Shown here one piece after another: positions 30,198 to 41,639 of a stretch of DNA of 44,117 nt. The translations under genes were made by a program, and so were the position numbers. The stretch is taken from contig BFEA01000197.1 of NCBI GenBank assembly GCA_003427395.1, positions 2,229,710 to 2,273,826 on the forward strand, given 5' to 3'. The notes beneath the pieces are model-generated. The model was given only the letters and a program-made list of their open reading frames with translations. It ran no database searches and was not told where the DNA came from. The stretch comes from Chara braunii (taxonomy: Eukaryota; Streptophyta; Charophyceae; Charales; Characeae). Numbering within the stretch: position 1 is the stretch's first letter; every line of letters starts with the position of its first letter.

Positions 30198-30419
30198 TGT
30201 CCCGCTCCCGAATCGGTTCCCTCTCCATCCCTGCTATACAACTCCCCGCTGCTTGCTTATTACCCATCGCCCTGATATCACCGAAAAATCAGGAAAGCTT
30301 TACAACACCTAATATAAAAGTGCTTGGGTCTGGGGCCATCATTGAATTAGTCTATACGGGCCTGACCGTTGCTACCAAACAAAGGAGAAATACAGAGGGG
30401 TTTCATCTGACCTCGAAAA

Positions 30420-33147
30420 ATGGCGGAGGGCTCGCCCGGTACACAAGCCAACCAAAAGTCAGAATGCACCTGGAAGAGCAAACTGATGAATCAAAAGACG
30501 ACACCTAACGTCGACTACCCTCCTTCCTCCTCCATTGGACTATCCAACCGCTCACCCCCTCAGTTGATCAAAGCCCTGTCAGCACCAGGGGTGGTCGAGC
30601 CCAGGGAAGCAATGACCCTGTCTCCCTTGGCCCCACTCAAAAGCCGCTTCATTCAGCAGCTCTACGTACAACCGGAGAGGAAGTACCAGGTAAGGGAGGG
30701 TTTCATCTACCCCCACTCAATCTTCCCTGCGGAAGCGCTGGCAACGCGTTATACGCCCAAAAGGCGGTACACTTTCGCTTCCCGGAAATACTGTCATCAA
30801 TCCCGATCAATGACAAGATAAAATGGATTAACGACAGATTGGGGTGGATCAAAACAGACTCGCAGCTTGTGCAATAGCACTTCATGGTGGAGGTTGAAAA
30901 CCTCAATTGCATTACCGTTCTGACACTATACACAGCAGACAGAAACATACTGATCAAAAACAGATTGCTACAATTTAGGGGGGAAACGGTTCACATCTAC
31001 CCTTGGTCTGCAGCCAACCCCCTCTCCACTGACGAAAGGCGAGAATTCCTCATGAAGTCCAACTTCTGGGTCGAGTTCAGGTTTGCTCCCCTCTGCGTGC
31101 AAGGGGCCATCCCTGCCAACTTAGAAGATATAGCCCATGTTAAAGGATACATCACGGACCTTTCCCAATTTCTGGGGAAAAGGGATGACTCCCTGCTGGT
31201 AGCAGTAGATTGGGACCCGGAGTATCCATTTCCTCTGAACGAGGAATGAAGATACTCCCACAACGGTAAGGAACATTCCGTCCCGATCAGCCATGCGCAG
31301 GATCCGCGGTGCTATGCCTGTAAAAGCAGGGGACACCTGTGTACAGACGACTCCTGTCCGAACAGCTATCGACAGAAGATTAGGGGTTTAGTTATCCCCC
31401 ACCAGACCGATGAGGAAAGATGGTTCCCAGAAGAGAAGGAGCTGGAAGGCTGGGAACTAATGGCATATGCCGATGGCAGACCAGGGAAGTGGTTTTGGCA
31501 TGGCAAGGGCCGGCCTTCGGCCTTTTCAGCCGGGGCCGAATACGATGCCAACACAGATCCCAAGCACAAAGCTAGGAGGGGGGATAGCAGGGCAAACAGC
31601 AGGGAAACAACGACAAGTACAACAGAGAATGTGCAGACATCATCTCGCCGGGCCTCACAAAAATACATACCAAAGCAGAATCAGAACCAAGTCCAGGACC
31701 GGCAGTTACCGCTCAAACCATTTGTCCCGGCTTCTATCTCACAACAAACAACCACAAAGGTGGTCTTGGAGAAAGCCTGCTCTCTCCCGCCCCAGTCGGA
31801 TGCACGCAATTCGGCGGGGACCGTGGCTGGCACCTTGTCCGACAGGAACCCGGACCCCCCTAGTCCGGGGATAGTAGATATCACAGAGCACTGGAACAAG
31901 AAAGACCGGACACTCCACCACCAGGCCAAACAGGGCCACATTTCAGGGGATGACTCGCAGAATCGAAAGACTGAGGGACAAACACCAGAACAGGGCCGGT
32001 TGTGTGGTAAAATGGGCACAGGGAAATCAGCTCCGTCCGCTCTGGTAATAAAAGATCTCACACACTCTCAAAACTTGCCCAATGGAGCACTGCCCCACCA
32101 AGCCAAGCACGGCCTGCCTGTAAAAGACAATGAACATGAACAAAAGATCGCAGGAAAGACAGCAAATCAGAGGCCGCTATCTTATAAAGCAAATACAGTG
32201 AAGCCAGCTCAGGCCATAGAAGGGACTGCCGCCCTTCTCCCGAGTCGGGAACAATATCACCATCCTGTAACTGGCACCGAACTACAGAAACATGAACCAA
32301 CCAATGGGGCTGTTGACAAAGAGGAAACCCAGCTAATACCCGGTCAAACGGGGTTAGCAGTTCTCGACGGGCACCCAACTGATAGGTCACTCTTGCCTAC
32401 AGACGAGGAGGGTCTCGGCCTAAACGACGTCCGCACTGTCGCAACCAAAGAAAATGATCACCGTCGATCCCGCACTTTGCAAGAGACCTGGGTTAAAGCC
32501 ACCGCCCTTCTCAATAAAGTGAAAGAAGTAGCCTTTCCCATGCAACAGTCCCTCTAACATCCTCACCAGCTGAGGGAACAACATTCTCCAGAACAGCAAG
32601 TTCCCCCCGGTCAAGGTGGTAACCAACAAGCCCCTCACACCGAGGAGGGTGAGAAGGGCGGGGAAAGGACCCAAACACAGGAAAAACAGAAACGAACTGT
32701 GAACGAAGAGGTGGCCCTATCGTGCGACACCCCTAAACACAGCCCCATACGGATGCAGGCTGGACAGGAGCACCAATTGTTGCAGGGTCAACAAAAGCCA
32801 CCGCCCTTCTCAATAAAGTGAAAGAACTGAAAAAGCTGAGATATTGGGTTAAAGAGTCCGACATCCCGGGAGTGGTCGGGACTGTCCTTCCAAAAGACCT
32901 CTCCTTCCCCAAAGGAATTATCCCTCTCATAATTCTCATTGATCCACAAACAAGCAAGCCCAAGACAAACTCAGTCTTCGAATTGTTCACTCACTCACAG
33001 CTCATGAACCTTGCACCGGACCGCCTCAAACCCAACCAGACTTGGACCGCCCCTGCAATCCTCACATTCATGAGAATTTTCCTGGAAGACAATGTTCTCG
33101 AGGACCATAACCAATGGGATGATCCGCCCTTCGTCCTCCCACTCTAA
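30420..33147 (+). pseudogene. LINE ORF1 (RNA-binding protein), broken
   Basis: The frame moves from 30420-~30770, to the next frame for ~30770-32793, then shifts again for 32794-33147. Stops include TAG near 30874, TGA at 31247-31249 and TAA at 32555-32557. A zinc knuckle (CX2CX4H with further cysteines) lies at 31310-31357, as in plant LINE ORF1 proteins, which bind element RNA. Residues before it are moderately hydrophobic and look like the folded N-terminal part. After it the protein is long, polar, and rich in Gln, Lys and Thr. A 33-bp sequence is directly repeated at 32495-32527 and 32794-32826, at the site of the last frame change. The true start could be upstream, next to or inside the gap. 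Confidence 0.65.
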
Positions 33148-33205
33148 GCCGCCCGCTACCGACCTTCCTCCATAACTCCAGATCACGCTCACGCCGTCGC
33201 AGTCC

Positions 33206-36200
33206 TTGTTGATGAAAGGTTCTGATCCGTCCCTTCGGCCCTCCCTCACGGGACCCCCATCAGACCCCCCGAGGCCCGCCCCACCTCCGCCTCATCCTCC
33301 TCAATGCCCCCCTCCCCCGCCTCTACTCCCCCGGGTCAGACGTCAGCCGCAATGGGTGGCTAAGCTGGACACAGCTCTGGACATCCGATCGATCAATGTC
33401 AACGGTCTGATCCAGGCCTCACAAGCCAAAACAGATGCCATTTGGAACTTGATCAGGTCACCGGACACGGGACAATGGCCTGACGCCATATGTGTGCAGG
33501 AGACACACCTGCAAGATACAATACCCCACAATGCCAAAGCTAAAGCTCTCTGGCCCCACCCGTCCTTCACTGCGCCGGCCACAACAAGAGCCTCGATCGG
33601 GGTGGCAATTTGGTTGCCGCCAACATCCAGACTGAAGCCGATCACATACGACTATGACAGGCATCACGGGCGGTGGGTGTACCTTAAAGTGGCAATGCAA
33701 GATGAGGAATTGTACCTGGTCCGTGTCTACGCCCCGAACGACCCAGCAGCCAGAATTGACTTCTGACTTACATTACAACAAAACCTGCCAGATGACGCCC
33801 CGATGATAATGGCTGGGGACTTTAATACCACGCTGTACCCAGCCTTAGACCGCAGATCATCCTCACAACGCCAGGGAGCTCATGACCTTTTGCACAGCCC
33901 GGACACTACTATGCTCAAACAATTTATGATGGACAGGCAATTGCAGGACGCGTACAGGACGTTGCACCCGACTAAAAGGGCGTATACCTGCCTGTTGCCT
34001 AGGGGACAGTAGGGCACAACCAACTCACGAATTGACCTGGCTCTTATCTCCAAGGATCTCAAGGGTCTGGTCATCACAGCAGATATCATGCCTATCAGTC
34101 CGTGTAAATCCTTTGACCATAGGATGATTGTACTTGGTCTGTCTTTTCACTCTCACATCAAGCGAGGCCCGGACTTTTATAAACTTAACACCTCCCTTCT
34201 CCCCCTCTCTAAATTCAAGGAAATGACACAAGACTTTTGGCAGTACTGGCAAACACAGAAGCCGATCACAGGTGAGAGGGTCTCCTGGTTTAACGAAGGA
34301 ATGGCCCAACTCAGAGAACGAGCTAGGAGGTTTTCAATCCAACATGCAAGAGACCGTAAAGCCATACTGGAGAGACTCATGACGGAGCTAGAAGAATGGG
34401 ATGAGCAATTGATGAAGGACCCGTTGCAATGCCCATCCTTCGACGAGCTCCAGAAAGCGAGAGACCGATTCCAAGACTACATAGACCACCAAACACAAGC
34501 TTGGAGGATTCAGGCTCGCGTCAAGCGGGAACGGGACCATGGCACAATGGCTAAAACTTTTTTTGACATAGCCAAGGCGCGGACAAGAGCCAACACGGTC
34601 CCCTCACTCAAGCACCCCTTTGAAGAGGATGCCCCAGTAGCAACAAATGCCTACCGCGATTGTGGACTATGCATCTAAATACTATCAAAAGTTGTTCACA
34701 TCGCAAACCCCCGCAAAACCACAACAAGTCACCCAAGCACGCGAGCAACTTCTGCAGGCAATTCAGACACGCCTCACAAGTGCTCAAGCAACCCAATTGG
34801 ACAACCCGTTCACGATGGAGGAAGTCAAGGGAGCCCTTGATGATATGGATGATGAGAAAACCCCTGGGGTGGACGCCTTCCCCAAGGAGTTTTGGGTACA
34901 ATTCTGGAATTTGCTGAAAGATGATCTGATGGAGTACATTGGAGCAATCCAACGGGAAGGCTCGTTTGGGGGAATGATGAGCCAAGGGGTCACGACATTT
35001 TTATACAAAAAGGGCGACAAGGAAGAGATCAGAAACTACAGACCGATCACGCTCCTCCCTGTTCCCTATAAGCTAGTGGCAAAAACATTGACCAAAAGAC
35101 TCTTGCCGCTTATGAATCCACTCATACACCCCGATCAGTCCGGTTTTATGCCCAACCGTAATATCCAGGACAACATATTACTGGTCAACGAAACGATCAA
35201 ATATGCTCACCAGAGAAGGGTCCCGGCAGCGGTGCTCTTTATAGACTTTGAAAAAGCCTATGACCACGTCGACTGGGACTTTTTAGACATGTGTAACCAG
35301 GATGAACTTCGGGCCAGTCTTCAGTCACTGGATACAGCTCCTTCACAGGTCAGCATCAACGAATATTATGCTCAACGGTCATTTGGCATCTCCTTTTGCC
35401 CTCCAGCGATCGGTGCGCCAAGGGGACCCTATAGCGCTCCTGCTGTTTGTCATCGTTATGGAAGCCCTGGCCTCACTCATAAGAGCCCATCCTCGGATTC
35501 AGAAAGTACCAATCCCGGAACTGCCAACCCACCTCGTCCCGATGACATCTCTGTTCACAGACGACCTCATAGTGCTAATCCGAAGATAAACAAACTTTCC
35601 AAGCGCTATTAGAGGTCATACACCAATTCTCAATGGCCGCAGATATGAAGGTGAACTGGAATGCTAAAACTGAAGGATGGTGGTTGCACCCCCTTGATGA
35701 AGAGTCTCCCCCGCAACCCCCGATTCCATTGGCTGCGAAAGAAACAGCAATCAGAATCTTGGGTGTAAAGTTAACAACATTAGGTCCCCCACCGGATCAC
35801 GGAGAAAACTTGGTAGACCTGGCGATTGACAGGATGGTCAGATGGGAGAACCTGCACACGTCTCTTGTGGGAAGAGCGCTAGCAGTTAATAATGTTGTCC
35901 TTGCAGCAATTTGGTACAAACTTGCGGTATGGCCCCTCAACAAAAAACAGTATGCTAGACTCAGGCGGGCCCTGATAACTTTTCTGTGGAAAAACAGAGC
36001 TCAATCCCAAGGAACCCTTACCCGAGTGCAATGGGACATACTGACACAACCACGATCTAAAGGGGGGCTGGGAATACTTGACCCGGAAAGAGAAAGCGAG
36101 GCCCTCATTTTTTAAGTACTGGTTAGACTCCTCATAGCCGATGACATCCCTTGGGCGCGCTGGCCTGTTTGCAGATTACAAACCTGGCCCCGGAGTCACC

Positions 36201-37857
36201 GGCCGAAAACCGGGTCCACCCCTTCCAATGGCTAACAAACGCACATTGGTCCATACCCTCTCCCACGCACCACAACCAACACCCACAGAATGAGAGGCAG
36301 GCCACAAAACAAGATATATCCAAAGATCCATTGTGGCCCTGCATGCTCAAACTTTGGAGAAGGAGGGGTCCAAAACAGAAACGACCCGCCTGCAGGTGGC
36401 AGGAGATATGGCGTCAACCCCTCTTTGGCAATCCCTTCATACTTGATGTCAATGGGAATCCCTTCTCTCTTAGGGCAAACTCNNCGTGGCTCAACTGGGT
36501 AAAGCGGGGCATTTATACTATAGGTAATCTGTGGGATGTCACAAGAGCGGACTGGATGTCACAAGATCAACTACAACCTAAATTGAAAAACACTAAACAT
36601 GTCTCGGCCAAACTGCGAACGCTGCAAGAAGCAGTACCATTGGCCTGGCAACTCGCCCTGAAAAGAGGGCCCTCACTGCAGCCAGGAGACTGGGTGGTCA
36701 AAAGAGTTGACTTACCACTACCGCTCATGATCTATAAAGTGGAAAGGAACAGCCATGAAACATGCAGACTGGAGGCTCATACCCCGGCACTGCCGGGTGC
36801 GAGGGTGTCAAAGTTAACAAAAAACGAACAATTAAACTGCAATGAACATAGCGAGGCCCTCATGCACATCAGAGTGATGGGGAATCAAGAAGATGGATTC
36901 TTTGCCTACGAACCATCGACTCCGATTGCAGCCCTGCCTTTTGACCCTGAGGAGTGGGAATGGGCGAATGGTAANCNGATGTATATGTGGAACTACACGG
37001 TTAAAGGGGGCTACAGACAATCGACACCACAACANCAGATTGGGCCTACCGTTATAGCAAGATGGACCAGGGACTCTCCCATCNACCCGNCACAAGTGCA
37101 GAACTTGCCATGGCACACGTATTCTAAGATCATGCCCGCCAATCTCAGATCGCTGCAGTGGCAGATCCTGCACAGATGTCTACCCACGCCGGATTGGCTG
37201 GTGTCCAGGACTAACCTGGAACAGAAAGGGCTGCTATCCCCGATCTGCTCCTACTGTGGGAGAGCTTCCCCCCCGGCTCCCGCGACGCTTGAACATTGTC
37301 TTCTGGCGTGTCCGATGGTCGCCCAAATATGGCGGTGGTGGGATGCAGCCTTCCACTCCCTCACCGCTCACCACATTCCCTGGGATTTGGGCCTGCTGCT
37401 GCTTGGCAAGAAAGAAAGTGTCCCGAAGCAGTGGCCTGCGCTTGCAGTCAACCTATTCTCATATACAAGGCTCCACGTCTTAATGCTTGCTTGGCGTGCA
37501 AGGTGCTCCTTCGAAAGGAAAGAACACCAATTCGGATTACAGCAGGCCCAACAAGTCTTGGAAGAAGTGATCAGAACGCACACCCACGAAGCATGGAGGA
37601 CCGTGAAACAGCAATATGCAAACGAGAAAGAACCGCAGGCAAGACTGACCATCACGAAAATCTACTTGCAGACATGGCTGGACCCACTTAAGATCTTCAG
37701 TGAGGTGGATCCCGAGCTAAACATCACTTGGAAGCCGTGGAGAGCCACAAAGCACACCTGGATCAGGAAACCCCTGACAGACTTCAAAATCTCGTACCTA
37801 CCCACTAATTTCATCCTCCTGCCGAATCCGCCACCACCAAACGCTCCTCCCCGTTAA
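33206..37857 (+). pseudogene. LINE ORF2: endonuclease, RT and zinc-finger tail, broken
   Basis: ORF2 nicks the target DNA and primes reverse transcription there. The endonuclease part (33206-~34150) shows Asn-Val-Asn-Gly-Leu, Gln-Glu-Thr-His (~33500), Ala-Gly-Asp-Phe-Asn (~33810), Ser-Arg-Ile-Asp and Asp-His-Arg (~34115). Stops are TGA 33764-33766 and TAG 34010-34012. The RT (about 34830-35600) has Asn-Tyr-Arg-Pro-Ile (~35035), Gly-Phe-Met-Pro (~35140) and Phe-Ile-Asp-Phe-Glu-Lys-Ala-Tyr (~35240). Its catalytic box reads Phe-Thr-Asp-Asp at 35554-35565 instead of the usual Phe/Tyr-Ala-Asp-Asp. Frame changes occur near 34660, 35295, 35590 and 36120. A zf-RVT-like Cys-X2-Cys...His-X4-Cys element lies at about 37240-37320. 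Ambiguous bases at 36483-36484, 36975-36977, 37035, 37084 and 37090 blur part of the C-terminal region. Confidence 0.85.
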
Positions 37858-38595
37858 ACACCTTTAAACACCGCCGCCCATCCTCCCAATCCCCCCACCC
37901 ACGCCCTTCCTTCCTCTCCGATCCATACCCCCTACCCCGGCCCCCATTCCTCCAACAGTTGCAACAGGCCTTCGTAAGGGTTGGACAAGGTCTTCATAAG
38001 GGTGGACACTTCGACAGCTCCGCAAGCCTTCGAGTAAGACAGCCGGCGAGCAGAAAGCCCCAGACAGTCGAGGCGCAGTNGGCGACATCCATAGGCTGCA
38101 ATCTCAGTGACAGTGGTAAGACCCAAGCAGGATANGCACACTGGGCCAACTCGACAGTGACTGTTATGAATGCGAAAGGAGCCAAAAAAGGTGGACCCGA
38201 CAACTGGGAGCCTACAGGTTTACATGCCTGCAGAGATTCTTCGCTATAAATCTGGTGTGGTCCAAAGGATACGACAAAGGTGGAACGACGGATGAGAATC
38301 GTAAGTATTGTGGTGCTCACACATGTGCTAGCTTGAGGGCGGATTTCTTACCTGCTCCCTACATAAGTTCCAAATTACCAAGGTTGTAATGTCATATTGT
38401 TCGGAAGGGGGCCTCAGTAATAAGTAGACAGGGGGGCTGCTGAAATAAGGGCGGGGTTAATAGATAAGGGGCTCCTAAAAAAGGAGGGGTGATACTAGCA
38501 GCTCCATGGGATGTCAGAGCCTCAGAATGAGTCAGCAATAACCTTAGCCCCATGAAACAACAAACATCGATGTCAGTGCTTCATGATGTATCAAT
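37858..38595 (+). other. 3' untranslated region of the LINE
   Basis: A C-rich stretch follows the stop codon. Ambiguous bases lie at 38080 and 38135. No ORF with protein features was found. Confidence 0.5.
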
Positions 38596-38733
38596 GGGAC
38601 GCTGGACTCGGTTTCCAGCAGGTGCCGCTCCCCACCAATAGATGGAGCAGCCCCACAGGTAAGCCCTCAATCCTGACGGTTCTCCTACCACTGTTAGGAT
38701 AGAGGGATACCGCAAGGGCTTTTCTTTATTAAA
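38596..38733 (+). repeat. LINE tail with two hairpins
   Basis: GCTGGA/TCCAGC (38601-38618) is followed by GCTCC/GGAGC around an AATAGAT loop. The next ~80 bases align well with 40363-40494. Confidence 0.75.
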
Positions 38734-38734
<1 letters not shown>

Positions 38735-38781
<47 letters not shown>

Positions 38782-38783
38782 CT

Positions 38784-38817
<34 letters not shown>

Positions 38818-38818
38818 C
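38735..38818 (+). repeat. (AAC)n tract at the LINE end
   Basis: About 28 AAC units with one ACT interruption lie directly after the A-rich end of the LINE tail. It may have grown from the LINE's terminal repeat. Confidence 0.9.
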
Positions 38819-38821
38819 GAT

Positions 38822-40021
38822 AAGCAGGTAGGGCACGTACAGCTTGTCCACCAAACGCAAGTGCTGATCGAAGTTTTCTCTATCCAGAGGGATGAAAAAT
38901 TACGGTGGAACCAACAACCCTTTATATGGAAAGAGAAAAAGGATGTATATCGCATCAGAGTACTTGATGAAGGAAGAGGATGGAGGGCATGACCCCGATT
39001 GAGGATCTTCCTTTCGACCCCGTGACGTTGGTCCAAGGAAGCCCGGCTCAGGAGGGGGAAGGCAAAGACGTTAGCACTGGTTAACCTGAAATCCAAATCG
39101 GCTTACCAGATGCTCCGTCTCAAACGTAGACTGCGGGAGCTAGTAGAAGACAGATGGTATCGCCATCTCAATATAGAGCGTGGCCTGCTCAAACCCATCA
39201 GATGGTTTACACACTATGGCAAGAGACCTGCAAAAATCTCTACCCTCCAGTGACAAATAGCACATCGATGCCTGCCAACCATCGACTAGCTAATAGGGCA
39301 TACACGCCTAGAGCAGCAGGGATGAGCATTACCTTGGTGCCACAGATGTCTCCAGTGCTACCCCGGGCGAAAGTGCGCTGAGACAATAGAACACATCTTC
39401 CTTCAGTGCCCGACGGCGGTATTACTGTGGAGGAGTTGGGATAGGATTTGGCGGCACATAGTTCCAGGCACATTATGGCCATGGGATTGGAGGGCCATAC
39501 TTCTGGGACACTACCCCCAGATCCAGGGAAATACATTCGAGGAAAATATGTTTCACTTGGGAAGACGCGCTATCCTATGGGTCATATGGTGGAGGAGATG
39601 CATCCTAGAGGTGGAGGGAGCAAGGGTGGAGGACGGAGAGGTCACGGAGCAATTACGGCTATTAGTACAACACAAACTCACGGCCCAGTGGAGGGCGGCC
39701 AAAGACAAACTCGATCAAATGCATTCCCGGGGAGATATCAACAGAATCATCTTCCGCTTTGGTAAGGACTGGTTGGGAGGGAAAAGGGAGGGATGGGTGG
39801 CAGAGGTAAGGTGGGCCGGGGATCGCCAGTTGGAACGAGATCTGCAAGAGGGACACCGGGTAGAGATTGAAAGAGATTACCAGCTGTTTTTTCACGAATG
39901 GACCAAGGTAGACCCTGGCGACCCGTTACGTCCCGCCCAGGAATTTGCAGACCCCTTCCCCCCCCCCCCCTTGTCCTTGGAGGAAGTGCTACCTGAGCCA
40001 CTGTTTCCGGCCCCTGGCTGA
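38822..40021 (+). pseudogene. 5'-truncated LINE, ORF2 C-terminal part
   Basis: A Cys-containing Glu-X-Ile-Glu-His-Ile-Phe-Leu-Gln-Cys segment (about 39380-39425) matches the zf-RVT region of the LINE at 37240-37320. The following Trp-rich part and the 157-residue open frame at 39548-40021 correspond to the LINE C-terminus, but end in a Pro-rich tail. The upstream part (38822-39380) is in several frames with stops. Same orientation as the preceding LINE. Confidence 0.7.
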
Positions 40022-40289
40022 GCAGGGCTCTCCCCTCTCCCTTCCTCTTTCTTCACCTTCGTTTTTATCTCAACTTTATCAGTTTTTACCAGTCTCATCT
40101 TTTTTTATCTCAGCCTTTTCAGTTTATTCATGTCAGTTCAACTCAGTCCAACTCAATACACCACGAGGAGAGCAGATGGTGGGCAGGGGCTGGGTAATGG
40201 AGGGAGTCTCCACCGGTGCCCCCCGGTGGGCCCCCCCCTCAACACCCGACCATGCCACAGGATCGGAAGGGAAGTAAAAGTTCGGATAT

Positions 40290-40516
40290 GGGACGCTGGA
40301 CCCGGTTTCCAGCACAGTGGTGTCAGGCTCAATGATGTAAAAACAGGTAAAGATGTATTCAAGGGACGCTGGACCCGGTTTCCAGCAGGTGATGCTCCCA
40401 ACCAATAGACGGAGCGGCCCGCCAGGCAAAACCTCAATCCCAGTGGTTCTCTTACCACCACCAGGATGGAGGTCTTGCACGAGGGCCTTGTATGAAAAAA
40501 AAAAAAAAAAAAAAAA
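40290..40516 (+). repeat. Tail of the truncated LINE: two hairpins and poly(A)
   Basis: Hairpin copies lie at 40290-40313 and 40363-40386, both with an intact GCTGGA/TCCAGC stem. The GCTCC/GGAGC second stem, a ~80-base linker and a 22-base poly(A) run (40495-40516) follow. This is the clearest full tail in the window. Confidence 0.85.
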
Positions 40517-40556
40517 GGTTAGGGGAACTTAATAGCCCTTCGTGAGTTAGGGTGCC

Positions 40557-40596
40557 CTTGAAACTCAAGGATTTTCAAGTGGTGTCGAACGAGGCC
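40557..40596. repeat. 23-bp hairpin with inverted flank
   Basis: Same 23-bp hairpin as 28048-28070, followed by the reverse complement of the 17-bp block that precedes it there. Confidence 0.7.
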
Positions 40597-40639
40597 CTAT
40601 ATCTAACATCCAGAATAATTTTATTTTTTTTTCGGAAAA

Positions 40640-40757
40640 ACAGCCCAGGGCCGTATCCCAAGAAGTGATAAGAGCAATCCCCTGCGATACCACGCTCGGG
40701 TGGCTCCAATCTATTGTTGGGGAGATGCACCTGCTGGAAATTGGGTCCAGCGTCCCT
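40640..40757 (-). repeat. Retroposon 3' end, minus strand
   Basis: Hairpin at 40733-40751 plus the ATCTATTG-GGGGAG stem region. On the minus strand it continues into a TTGCTCTTATCAC-type segment like that at 1-60 (with C for T) and an A-rich end near 40620-40635. Confidence 0.55.
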
Positions 40758-41039
40758 TGACGAAAGTAGTATAGAACAAGTATTTGAGGTGCCGAAACCA
40801 CATTGTATGTACGTCACCCATTCCTACTTGCTGGGTGTCTGCAGCTGCGTCTGGTGGCGGTCCCATCCTAGCTGATCCAAAAGTGGGGTTGGGACGGGTG
40901 GCGCCGGGGGGTTTAAAGTGGGTTCTACACCCCAGGGGACGACTGGAGGTAAGTACCCAATCCCTCCCCCACATCCGCCAGCCCTACCTGACCCCACCCG
41001 GGCTCTTCTGGACTGACCCCTCCAGGAAAGAGTCTATAT

Positions 41040-41405
41040 CTGATATCCAGAAGAGAGTCCCACCCAATCTACCATACCCCCAGCTAGGAATGGACAGGGC
41101 AAGGGCCTCGAACCCAGAACCCTACCAAGACCAACCAGGGGGGGCAAGTCGACTATCTCAGCTGGTGAACACCAAACACGGTGGAAGTGAAGAGAGTCCC
41201 ACCCAATCTACCATACCCCCATCTAGGAATGGACAGGGCAAGGGCCCCTGAGCGAACCCAGAACCCTACCAAGACCAACCACGAGGGGCAAGTCGACTAT
41301 CTCAGCTGGTGAACACCAAACACGGTGGAAGTGGACGTGGGGGATTGAACCCACGACCTTCTGAATGCCACTTGCGTGCGAAACTAACTGAGCTAGGCCG
41401 CTGGC
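41040..41405 (-). mobile_element. tRNA-derived SINE, minus strand
   Basis: On the minus strand, 41405-41337 is tRNA-like. It has an A box, TAGCTCAGTTAG (plus-strand 41384-41395), and a B box, GGTTCAATCCC (plus-strand 41341-41351), about 33 bases apart. A GTGGG/CCCAC T-arm is present. The anticodon arm does not fold into a clean tRNA, so it is a degenerate tRNA head rather than a functional tRNA gene. The body follows to about 41040. The end carries TATATCTGATATCCAGA, a motif also seen near 28005 and, reverse-complemented, near 40600. Confidence 0.6.
41051..41333. repeat. Tandem duplication in the SINE body (~139-144 bp units)
   Basis: 41051-41189 and 41190-41333 are near-identical, with a small insertion in the second unit. 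Each contains AAGAGAGTCCCACCC...CAAACACGGTGGAAGTG. Confidence 0.9.
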
Positions 41406-41614
41406 CCTTGCAGGGACTAGTTCTATTAGTCCCGCCGGTTCATCTTACTGGCGCTTTAACAGCAAATAGGAGGAGGGAAACTGACAATGTGCAAGGGCTA
41501 TATATCAAAGGTCAATCCTCCTGTTCTTGTTGTTTGTATGGCATGTGTATACTGTGTCTAGGTTGCGTGTAGAATACTGTGGGTGTGTGTGTTGATGCAG
41601 TCTGTATGTGCTGT

Positions 41615-41639
41615 GCTGGAGAGCGGGTCCAGCGTCCCT
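41615..41639 (-). repeat. Isolated tail hairpin
   Basis: GCTGGA, loop GAGCGGG, TCCAGC, then GTCCC. No poly(A) nearby. Confidence 0.6.

Larger units (their letters stand above)
30234..38818 (+). mobile_element. Near full-length LINE, inactive
   Basis: The order ORF1 with zinc knuckle, ORF2 with endonuclease-RT-zinc finger, untranslated region, tail hairpins and AAC-repeat end is that of a non-LTR retrotransposon with apurinic-type endonuclease. The left boundary is uncertain because of the gap. The right end is taken as the AAC tract directly before the next LINE fragment. Target-site duplications were not recognised. Confidence 0.7.

Noticed and set aside
29431-30508. Long ORFs spanning the N run
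   Set aside because: They are produced by undetermined bases and have no meaning.
41337-41405. Functional tRNA gene
   Set aside because: A and B boxes are present but the anticodon arm does not pair, and the sequence continues into a SINE body.
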